Position numbers and translations under genes: made by a program | Part shown: positions 27,271 through 38,100 of the stretch, one piece after another | Layout of the letters: each line of letters opens with the position of its first letter | How positions within the stretch are numbered: the stretch's first letter is position 1 | From: Planctomycetota bacterium | GTDB taxonomy: Bacteria > Planctomycetota > Phycisphaerae > Phycisphaerales > Phycisphaeraceae | Assembly (NCBI GenBank): GCA_026386955.1 | Contig: JAPLMQ010000187.1 | Location: 1-49,520 of the forward strand | Direction: 5' to 3' | Length of the DNA stretch: 49,520 nt | Notes under the pieces: generated by a model | Told to the model about the DNA's origin: nothing | Database searches by the model: none | What the model saw: only the letters and a program-made list of their open reading frames with translations

Positions 27271-27777
27271 TCACCTCCGCGGCTTGCCCTCGCCGCCTTC
27301 GCCCAGGCCGAACCGCTCGATCCACCGCTGCACCTCGTCGGGCGAGAGCCGGTCGGGCGTGGCGGGGCGGTCGCTTCCGCCGCCGCTGCGCCCGCCACCG
27401 GAGCCCTCGGACCGCTGGGCCAGCTCATGCGCGAAAGGCCCGCTCTCGACGACCTTCGCCCCGCGCCGCCTCGCCGCCTTCTGGATCTCGCGGTCGCTGC
27501 TGACCACGCGCAGCCGGCGCGGGGCCGAGTCCTCGTCGATCAATCGGATGATGAGCGCGTCGGCCGACCCGCCGCGACCCGTGTAGCGCAGGTCGACGCC
27601 GTCGACGGGTGATTGGGAGGGTTGGCCGGGCTTGGGCTGCCCGTCGCAGACGATGACGGCCTTCTGCCCCGGGAACCGCCTGGCGACCGCGACGCAGAGC
27701 CCGCCCTCGTCGAGCCCCGCCAGCGCGGCGGGCATCGTCTGGTGCAGGACGTTGTAGCAGTCGATCAGCAACGGCAT
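27271..27777 (-). CDS. YacP-like NYN-domain RNase
   Basis: This 168-residue protein starts MPLLIDCYNVLHQTMP, the acidic first strand of the NYN/PIN fold, followed by AVIVCDGQPKPGQ, GGSADALIIRLIDED and VVSSDREIQKAARRRGA, all typical of YacP/Rae1-type ribonucleases. Acidic residues Asp6, Asp45 and the Asp/Asp pairs could bind the metal. The last 45 residues are a Gly/Ser linker and a short helix (DEVQRWIERFGLG). Rae1 of Bacillus cleaves mRNA on the ribosome; the same role here is an inference. Standalone gene next to a repeat element. Confidence 0.85.
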   Translation of the reverse strand: MPLLIDCYNVLHQTMPAALAGLDEGGLCVAVARRFPGQKAVIVCDGQPKPGQPSQSPVDGVDLRYTGRGGSADALIIRLIDEDSAPRRLRVVSSDREIQKAARRRGAKVVESGPFAHELAQRSEGSGGGRSGGGSDRPATPDRLSPDEVQRWIERFGLGEGGEGKPRR

Positions 27778-27984
27778 CGCGCGAGTTTAGCGGAGGAACC
27801 CGGGAGGCGTCGGCGGGGTGGAAAGCTGGGCAATCCGCCCGCCTTCCGCCGCCTCCCCTAATCTTGCTCGAACATTCCGCTGCTCATAAGCTACGGGCCG
27901 GTATTTGGGTTGGGTAAGTCTTCACGTGTCCACAACACGTCACCGCCATCGGTTGCACCAAGCGGTGAGCAAGGAGTTTCAGCC

Positions 27985-29994
<2,010 letters not shown>

Positions 29995-30088
29995 GCCGAG
30001 GATCGGTGTCCTGATTCAAGCCCATCGATCGCGACGGCACCCCGTCGCGTTCGGTGGGGTTCGTCTCCATGACGACGAGGAGTTCCCC

Positions 30089-31272
30089 ATGACCCAGACC
30101 AACTCTCCCGCCCACACCCCCATCCGCACCAAGCCCCTCCCGGGCCTGGGCCCGCGCTACACCGGGCGCGAGGTCGAGTTCCTCAAGGAGGCCCTCACCC
30201 GCAACAACCTCTTCTACTACCAGGCCGACGGCCTCGTCACCCGCATGCTCGCCCGGGCCAAGCAGGAGCTCGGCGCCCCCTTCGCCGTCCCCGCCTCGTC
30301 GGGCACCGCGAGCCTGCACGTCGCCGTCGCCGGGCTGGGCATCCCCGCCGGGTATGAGGTCATCACCTCGCCCATCACCGACATGGGCACCGCTGTCGCG
30401 ATCCTCTACCAGAACGCGGTCCCCGTCTTCGCCGAGGTCGACCCGCGCACGTTCAACATCACCGCCAAGAGCATCGAGGCCGTCATCACCGAGCGCACCC
30501 GCGCGGTGGTCCTGGTCCACCTCGCCGGCACGCCCGCCGACATGGACGAGATCGTCGCCCTCTGCAAGGCCAGGAAGATCGCCTTGATCGAGGACTGCGC
30601 CCAGTCCTGGGGCGCGACCTACAAGGGCAAGGCCGTCGGCAACTTCGGCGACGCCGGCTGCTACAGCTTCAACGACTTCAAGCACCTCTCCTGCGGCGAC
30701 GGCGGGTTCATCATCACCCACGACGAGGCCGCCTACCGCTCGATGCACAACTGCGGCGACAAGTACTACGACCGCCTTGCCCAGGGCAACCGCCTCGCCG
30801 GCCTGGGCGCGAACTACCGCATGACCGAACTGCAGGGGGCCGTCGCCCTCGCCCACAACGCCAACCTTTTCGCAAACAATTCCGCCTGCAAAGTTGGAGA
30901 GGGTTGCTGCAGTTACAGGGGACGCACCACAAGCACTACATGTTCCGCGTCGACGAGCAGGCCTTGGGCCTCCCCCGTGACGAGTTCGTCAAGCGCGTGC
31001 AGGCCGAGGGCATCCCCGCCTCGTCGGGCTACCTCCCGCGCCCGCTCTGCCACGAGCCGGTCTTCATCAACAAGAACTTCTTCGCCGGCGGAGTCTGGCC
31101 GGCCGAGGTCGTCGCGGGCAGGAAGTACGACTATTCGAAGGTGAAGCTGCCGGTGACGGAGAAGGTCCTCGCCACCGCGGTCCGCCTCCCGCTCCACGAA
31201 GGGCTCGCGGCAGGCGACATCGACGACATGGCGGCGGCGATCCGCAAGGTCGCCCGCGCCGCGCGGGGCTGA
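30089..31272 (+). pseudogene. DegT/DnrJ/EryC1-type aminotransferase, broken
   Basis: From ATG 30089 (GAGGAG ribosome site) the protein follows the sugar aminotransferase family up to MTELQGAVALAH at about 30855, with the PLP-lysine region YSFNDFKHLSCGDGG. Then comes about 60 bases of low-GC sequence out of character, after which the family resumes in another frame (THHKHYMFRVDEQAL) to a stop at 31272. Roughly 60-90 residues normally between these points are missing. Read on the minus strand, the inserted bases encode TAATLSNFAGGIVCEKVGV, like the C-terminal part of a PfkB/HldE-type heptose kinase. The gene is therefore chimeric: a real scar or an assembly join. Function is lost as written. 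Confidence 0.8.
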
Positions 31273-31297
31273 CCGCCCTCGCCTCGGCAAACCAGCC

Positions 31298-32092
31298 TCA
31301 CCCGATCCGCGGCAGCACCGGCTTCCCGCCCCGCGCCAGCGGCAGGTTGGCGAAGGCGCAGGAGTTGCCCCAGAGGTCGATCGTCTCCATCGTCTTGTAC
31401 TCGTTGATGATCGCGTGGCGCGAGCGGTTCGTGCGGTTGTGCCCCGCGCGGTGCACCACCAGCACGTGGATCACCACCACGTCCCCGGCCGCCGCCTCGC
31501 AGACCTTCCAACTCCCCGGCGGCACCAGCGCCTCGGGGATCGTCACCTTGTCGTCGTTCAGCGGCCACTCGCCCTTGAGGTGGCTCCCGGGGATGACCTC
31601 CGTCGCGCCGGCGTCGAGCCCGGTCTCCTCGATGTAGGTCAGCGCCGCCGCCAGGTCGGGCTTGGTGTGCTTCTCGTACGGCCAATCCTGGTGCCAGCTC
31701 TGCTTGCACTCGAAGCCCGGCGGCTTGTTGCGCACCTTCCCGTTGTGGAAGTCGATGTTCGGGCCCAGCAGGTCCACCATCACCGAGACGATCCGCGGGT
31801 CGGTGAAGTGGTCGAACCAGTAGTCGTTCACCGCGACGTGGTTCATCATGCCGGTCATGTTCAACGGATTGATCGGGTCGAGTCCGTAGCCTTCGACCTG
31901 CGGCATGTAGCTGTGCGAGACCGTGCGGTGCCTGCCCTTGTCGGTGGCCATGAGTTGGCGGAACTGCTCGCGCATCTCCGCCATCGCGCTCGCGTCGTAG
32001 AAGCCCGGGAGGTGGAGGTAGCCGTCCTGGTCGAACGACCGCTTCTGCGCGGGCGTCAGGATGCGGAGGCTCTGTTCGGCGGCGGTGGCCAT
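31298..32092 (-). CDS. Phytanoyl-CoA dioxygenase (PhyH) family protein
   Basis: This 264-residue protein has the PhyH pattern of an Fe(II)/2-oxoglutarate dioxygenase: SFDQDGYLHLPGFYD at the start, QSWHQDWPYE (H-x-D metal ligands), GSHLKGEWPL, and VVHRAGHNRTNRSRH with the distal His and the 2-oxoglutarate-binding Arg. The ATG at 32092 is chosen because the family begins just after it; a longer frame runs upstream but overlaps the divergent PhyH gene. The substrate is unknown; members of this family in Planctomycetota are numerous and diverse. Its divergent neighbour is a truncated family member. Confidence 0.88.
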   Translation of the reverse strand: MATAAEQSLRILTPAQKRSFDQDGYLHLPGFYDASAMAEMREQFRQLMATDKGRHRTVSHSYMPQVEGYGLDPINPLNMTGMMNHVAVNDYWFDHFTDPRIVSVMVDLLGPNIDFHNGKVRNKPPGFECKQSWHQDWPYEKHTKPDLAAALTYIEETGLDAGATEVIPGSHLKGEWPLNDDKVTIPEALVPPGSWKVCEAAAGDVVVIHVLVVHRAGHNRTNRSRHAIINEYKTMETIDLWGNSCAFANLPLARGGKPVLPRIG

Positions 32093-32209
32093 GGCGGATG
32101 CTCCGGTGCGGGGGATCGGTCGTGGAAAGCATACGACAGGGCGGCGTGCGCCGCCGCGCCGACTGCCACGGGTTACAATCCCTCCCCCGGATTTCCCCGA
32201 GCCTTTCCC

Positions 32210-32927
32210 ATGCCGATGATCACCCCCGAAGACCGCGCGTTCTACGAACGCCACGGCTACGTGCGCCTCCGTTGAGCTCTACCACCACCAGTCGATGTGG
32301 GACGTCCGCCAGCACCCGCGGATGTACGCCGCGTTCTCCGAGCTCTGGGGCGTCAAGGAGCTGAGCGTGTCGCAGGACCGCGTCTCGTTCAAGCCGCCAT
32401 ACGATCCCGCCCGGCCCGAGTGGGAGGACAAGGGTTTTCTCCACCTCGACTCCGACCCGGCCCAGCGCCAGCCCAAGCCGCGGTTCGTGCAGGGCGTGCT
32501 CTGCCTGGCCGACACCGCCGCGGACCAGGGCGGGTTCCACTGCATCCCCGACTTCCACAAGCTGAACGAGGCCTACTCCGAGGCCGACCCCGCCTCGCGC
32601 CCGCCCGAGCCGCCCGACTTCAAGCACATCGCCCCCACGCCGATCGTCGGCCTCAAGGGCGACCTGATCCTCTGGGACAACTTCACGCCCCACGGCCCGG
32701 GGCGGAACACCTCCACCAAGCCGCGCCTGGCGCAGTACGTCTCCATGCAGCCCTTCACGCGCTTCGGCCCCGGCCACCGCGAGGCCGCGATCAAGCAATA
32801 CCGCGAGCGCAAGCCGCCCAACGCCCCGGCCTTCCCCGGCGACCCGCGCAAAATCGAGGAGAACCAGCGCGAATCCGCCCGGCTCACCCCGCTGGGCGAA
32901 AGGCTCGTCGGCCTGCGCGACTGGTGA
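32210..32927 (+). pseudogene. Phytanoyl-CoA dioxygenase (PhyH), internally deleted
   Basis: ATG 32210 starts MITPEDRAFYERHGYVRLR and hits a stop at 32275. The rest of the family appears in a different frame from about 32272 (ELYHHQSMWDVRQHP) through KGFLHLDSDPAQRQ, CIPDFHKLNEAY and HGPGRNTSTKPRLAQY to a stop at 32927. About 40-60 residues between the two parts are missing, so this is a deletion with a frame change rather than a simple indel. The metal-binding H-x-D (HLDSD) and distal His are in the second part, so a shortened product from an internal start is conceivable but would lack the N-terminal barrel strands. Confidence 0.8.
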
Positions 32928-32946
32928 ACCCGTCCGCGCCGACGCG

Positions 32947-34911
32947 TCAGATGGACTCGCCGGTCTGCGCGGTCGATGAGTCGGCGCGCGTCGGCCTGTA
33001 GGGGTACGGGGCCGTGCGCTTGAGGACCAGGCAACTCACGTCGTCGGCCTTGGGCGCGGGGCTGTGGAATTCCTGCACGGTGGCCTGCAGGGCGCTGCAA
33101 AGCTCGCGGGCCGGGAGGGCGAGGCGGGACTGGATCTCCGGGAGGAGCTTGGGCCCGAAGAACTCGCCGTCGGCGTTGCGGGCCTCGAGCACGCCGTCGG
33201 TCACGAGCACCAGCGAGTCGCCGGGGTTGAGGGTCTGCGTCTCGCCGTTGCCCGCGAGGCAGTCGGCCTGGCAGCCCAGGGGCAAGCCCACGCTTCCCAA
33301 CCGGTGGCGGACGCGCCCGGTGTGGTCGAGGAGCAGCCCCTCGGGGTGGCCGCAATTGCAGTAGGCGATCTCGCCGGTCGCGGGGTCGAGGCGGACCAGG
33401 AGCAGGGTCACGAAATAAAGCTCGGGCTTCTCCGAGAGGAGCACGCGGTTGACGCGGCGGGCGAGGGCGTCGAGGTCCTGGGGGATCGAGGCGAGGGACC
33501 TGAGGCACGCGCGGGTCTCGGCCATGAGGATCGCCGGGCCGATGCCGTGCCCCATCGCGTCGCCGATCACGAGCAGGATCGTGCCGTTCTCGCCGGGGAT
33601 GAAGTCGAAGTAGTCGCCGCCGACCGCCTCGGCGGGGACGGAGCAGCCGGCGAGGTCCCACCCGGGCAGGACCGGGTCGGCGCGGGGGAGCAGGCGGTCC
33701 TGCACCTCGCGCGCGATCCGCAGCTTGAGGTCGGTGGCGTAGACGATCCGTTCGGCCTCCTCCGCCCGGCGGCGATCGGTCACGTCGCGCGCGATCGCGT
33801 AGACGAACCCGCGGTCGATGTCGGGCGTCGCCTCCCATTCCAGGGACCGGTAGGAGCCGTCGGCCTTCCGGTACCGGTTCTCGAACTGACGGGTCGGCGC
33901 CCCGCTCGCGAGCGTCCGCAGCTCCTCCTGCGTCGACTCCCGGTCGTCGGGATGGACGAAGTCGATGAACGGCTTGGCGAGCAGTTCGCCCTCGGTGTAT
34001 CCCAAGGTCGTCTCGAAGGCGGGGTTGATGCGGCGGAACCAGCCGTCGAGCCCGGCGACGCAGACCAGGTCGCGCGAGCAGGTGAAGAGCCGGTGGTAGT
34101 CGCGCTCGAGCTTGCGCAGGCGGGTGAGGTCCTCGGCGATGCCCTCGAGGCAGAGCCGCTCGCCGGTGCGGCTGATGCGCGCGGTGATGGAGACGACGAC
34201 GCGTGTGCCGCCAAGGGTCGCGAGGGTGACCTCCTCATTCCAGAGGGCCTGCTTCTGGGAGAGATGGCTGTGGAAGCGGCGGTAGGCCTCGACGCTCTCG
34301 AAGAACCGGCTGATGGTCCGGCCGACCAGGGCTTCGCGCGAGGGCACGCCCAGGAGGTTCGCCATGGCGGCGTTGGCGTCGAGGAAGACGCCGTCGCCCT
34401 CGGCCGCGACGCGGAAGATCGCCACGCCCAGGTGATCGATCAGCGGGGCGAACCCTTCGGGGTTGGGCGGAGGCGACAGGGTCTCGCCGGAGGGCTCGGG
34501 CTCCTCCGTCCCCGTCCAGGTCGCATCCACAGAGGTTGAATCGTCCCGCCGCGGGCCGGCCCCGTCCGTCGAGGCGACGAACTCCACGAGATACTCCGCG
34601 ATCCGGATCACGTCCCCGCCCTGGAGCAGGGCGTCGGCGACCGTCCGGCCGTTGATCGCCATCCCGTGCCGGCTCTGCATGTCGCGGACGAACCAGCCGA
34701 TGCCGGGGCGGTATTCGATCAGCGCATGCCGGCGGGAGACGTTGGGGTGGTCGAGGCGGATGTTCGCGAGATGCGATCGGCCGATGATCACGTCGCGCGC
34801 ATCGAGGTCGCAACTCGCGATCTCGCGGCCCTGGGGAGACCAGACGCGCAGCCGAGGCCCCGAAGACGTCGTGTCAGGGCTTTGGGCACCCGAGATTCTC
34901 TTAGTGGCCAC
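32947..34911 (-). CDS. FHA-PAS-PAS-SpoIIE (PP2C-type) phosphatase
   Basis: In order: FHA domain (VIIGRSHLANIRLDHPNVS, then SRRHALIEY and RHGMAINGRTV), a first PAS (DANAAMANLLGVPSREALVG), a second PAS (NPAFETTLGYTEGELLAKP, FENRYRKADGSY) and a SpoIIE phosphatase with PAEAVGGDYFDF, VIGDAMGHGIG, LVTDGVLEARN and ADDVSCLV carrying the metal aspartates. GTG 34911 with AGGGG upstream is the probable start (654 residues); an ATG at 35061 would add 50 basic residues of no clear fold. Such proteins dephosphorylate STAS antagonists and so control sigma factors. The gene follows the Ser/Thr kinase on the same strand; FHA binds phospho-Thr, so the kinase is a plausible partner. Confidence 0.87.
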   Translation of the reverse strand: MATKRISGAQSPDTTSSGPRLRVWSPQGREIASCDLDARDVIIGRSHLANIRLDHPNVSRRHALIEYRPGIGWFVRDMQSRHGMAINGRTVADALLQGGDVIRIAEYLVEFVASTDGAGPRRDDSTSVDATWTGTEEPEPSGETLSPPPNPEGFAPLIDHLGVAIFRVAAEGDGVFLDANAAMANLLGVPSREALVGRTISRFFESVEAYRRFHSHLSQKQALWNEEVTLATLGGTRVVVSITARISRTGERLCLEGIAEDLTRLRKLERDYHRLFTCSRDLVCVAGLDGWFRRINPAFETTLGYTEGELLAKPFIDFVHPDDRESTQEELRTLASGAPTRQFENRYRKADGSYRSLEWEATPDIDRGFVYAIARDVTDRRRAEEAERIVYATDLKLRIAREVQDRLLPRADPVLPGWDLAGCSVPAEAVGGDYFDFIPGENGTILLVIGDAMGHGIGPAILMAETRACLRSLASIPQDLDALARRVNRVLLSEKPELYFVTLLLVRLDPATGEIAYCNCGHPEGLLLDHTGRVRHRLGSVGLPLGCQADCLAGNGETQTLNPGDSLVLVTDGVLEARNADGEFFGPKLLPEIQSRLALPARELCSALQATVQEFHSPAPKADDVSCLVLKRTAPYPYRPTRADSSTAQTGESI

Positions 34912-35100
34912 TGCGAAACCCCTGGAAAATGAGGATCGAGTTGCTGAATCTTGTCCGCACCCTTCATCAATACCCGGTCGCCGTTGCGGGCAATCCCGCG
35001 CTTGTCCATCAGCGATTTGCCTATGCCGCCCCGATTCAGGCCGCCTCAACGCACTGTCCATCAGCCTTTACGTCTCGCGCGGGGCATTCCCGCCGCGCGA

Positions 35101-38100
35101 TCAAAATCTCAGCCACCCCAGCATGTCGAGTTCATGGAAGCCATCGTTCATGGGCGCCCAGGTGTGCAGCGTCATGGCGGGGGCCCGGTGGCGGTTGCGG
35201 CAGAAGTTCACCCGGATCGAATCGCCTTCGGACGGCGGGCCCGCGAGCCCGATGTTCCTCCACGGGATGGCGATCTCGGCCGTCCAGTCCCGCTCGTTCC
35301 TGTGGGCCGCGACGGCGGCGTGGCTTTCCCACGACACGTCCTGCAGCGCGCCGGCCCGCCCGCGGGTCTGGTCGTCGTACAACACCCCGGCTGCGTTGAC
35401 GATGAAGTGATAGGTCGCGATCTCCCGCGGATGGGTGTTCACGAAGAACTCGACGGAATCGTCCTTGTAGACCTCGCTGTCGTGCGCGTCGTGCGTCAGG
35501 GTGATGCCGGGCATATCGGCCTCCATCGCGCGGAAGGCGACGTAGAGGGCCTCGTCGTCGTAGGCGATCCACGCCGCGGTGTCGGGCTTGGAGGCGCCCC
35601 AGACGCGGAGGCGATGGAAGTGGTCGGCGTCCGGCCCGCGCCTCCACGCCGCCTCGTCGAGGATCCCGTCGACGCGCGGCGCCGCGGCGACCCGCTTGGC
35701 GCGGATCTCGGGCAGGTGCTGCCTCCAGTAGTCCGTCACGGCGAGCTTGACGGGGATGCGGTTGGAGAGCGGCTGCATGCCCGCGGCCGCGAAGCTGATC
35801 TCCAGGTCGGGCATCGGCATCGTGCGCTGCCCCATGCCCTTGGGAAGGACGATCCGAAGGTCGAGCGGGGCGCTCTGCCCGGGGGCGACGGAGACTTTCC
35901 CCGTGGGGGCGGAGGGCGTCCAAGTCGGACGCGCGTTGACGACAGCGGCGTCCTCGGGTGAGAGGCGCAGGGTCTTGGGGTCGTCGATCCAGTCGACCTT
36001 CGTGTCCACGTGCCACGCGAACCCGACCTCGACGGGCGACTTGAGCGTGTTGCGGATCTCGGGCTTGAGATGGGCGACGATGTCGCCCGTGCGCGGATCG
36101 GGCGTGGCGACCAGGCCTGCTTCGATCTGGCGCACGAGGCCCTGCGCGAGGGAGAGGCCGGTGATCACGCTCGACGCGCCGGCGGCGGGGGGCGAGTTGG
36201 ACCAATGAAACGTCGAGGCGAACTCGGCGGGGGTGTAGAGCTTCTGCCCGGCGTCGGACTGGGCGACGAAGACCAGGCTCTTGTCGATGCCTTCGGGCCC
36301 GACGTAGTCGCCCGCGTTGCCGATGGCAGCGTAGTTGGTCTCCTGCAGGGTCATGAGGGTGTGGCGCGGCAGGGCGCTGCGGGTCTCCCAGACGCGGACC
36401 GCGCCGAGGCAGCCGATGACCAGCGAGCCGTCGGGCGAGATCTCCCCGGGCAGGGCGACCTCGGTGGTCGAGAGCGGGTCGCCCCAGCGGGCGAGCCAGC
36501 GGTGGAGCGTGCCCCCGGTGCCGATGGAGACGATCTCGCGCCCGTCGGGGGTGAAGACCAGGTCGCGGATGCGGTCGCGGTGTCCGCGCAGGATGAGCTG
36601 GACCTTTCCCGTGGCCGAGTCCCAGACGCGGATGGTCTTGTCGAGCCCGCCCGAGGCGAGCGTCTTCCCGTCGGGCGCCCAGGCGAGGCGGCGGACCTCC
36701 TCTTCGTGTCCCGTGAGGATCATCGGGGGCGTCTCGGAGTTCGGAGTCCAGATGCGGACCTGGCCCGCGCGGTCGGAGGAGACGAGGCGCGTCCCGTCGG
36801 GCGACCAAGCCACGCTGCGCACCCAGTCCTTGTGTCCCTCCAGCGTCTGCAGGAGCTGCGGGACGGAGACGTCCCATATCCGCACGCGCCCGTCGGCGCT
36901 GCCCACCGCCAGGATCGGTCGGCCCGGCGCCCAGGCGAGCGTCTGGATGCCGTTCTTGTGCCCGGTGAGCTTGGTGACGGGCACCCCGGTCCGGCTGTCG
37001 AAGATTTCGACGTCCTCCTCCCGGTAGGAAGAGGCGGCCAGGAAATGGGCGTCGGTGGCCCAGGTGATGTACGCGATCGACGCGAAGGTGGTGTGCAGGC
37101 TGCGCACGGGCGCGGGGGTCCGCAGGTCCCAGATCTCGATCACGCCGGCGTTGGTCCCGATCGCGACGGTTTGGTTGTCCGGAGCCCACCCGGCGGCGGT
37201 GGCGATCTTGCAGTCGCCCTTCACCGAGGCTCGCAGCTTCCGCGTCTCGGCGTCGAAGAACCAGAGGCTTCCCCGCTCGTCGCCCACGGCGATGCTCTTG
37301 CCGTCGGGCGACCAGCCCATCGCGCGACAGGTGGCGTTGAAGTCGCGCGGGAAGAGCACGGTCGCCTTGCCCGTATCGAGATCGATGACGGCCGCCGGCG
37401 AGCCCGACGTGATCAGCGCCTTGCCGTCGGGGGCGTATGAGGCGGCGGAGAGCGTCACGGAGATGCCCTTGGGCAGGCGGTCGGAGTCGTCCTGTCCGAG
37501 CTTCGCGTCCCAGAGCCGGGCGCGGCTGTTGTCGGGCCAGAGCAGGTAGCGGGAATCGGGTGTCCAGTGGACGGAGCTGAATTGAGTCCAAGGGACCTGC
37601 ACCTTAGTGAACATGTGCATCTGCTGGCCTGTGCCGGGATCCCAAAGCCGGACGGTCAGGTCGTTGCCGGAGGAGGCGATGGTCGAGCCGTCGGGAGACC
37701 AGTCGACGCCCGAGACGCCGCCGGTGTGGCCGACCAGGGTTCGGACGGCCAGCTTCCGCTCCACGTCCCAGATGCGCAGGGTCGTGTCGTAGCTGGCGGT
37801 GACGATCTGCCTGCTGTCGGGCGACCACGCGAGGGCGCGGACCGAGGCGCGGTGGCCTTCGAGCACGGCGAGCTGCAGGCCGGTGCCGGCGTCGAAGATC
37901 CTCGCGGTGCCGTCCTCCGAGCCCGAGGCGATCGTCGTCCCGTCGGGTGACCAGGCGACGCAGAGCAGGGGGGCGTCGTGTCCGAGCAGGCAGAGGGTCT
38001 GCTTGGCGGTCTGCGCGTCGAAGACGCGGACGACGCCCTCATCGCCCGCGGTGGCGACCAAGCGGCTGTCGGGGCTGTAGGCGAGGCCGACGATCGAGGC

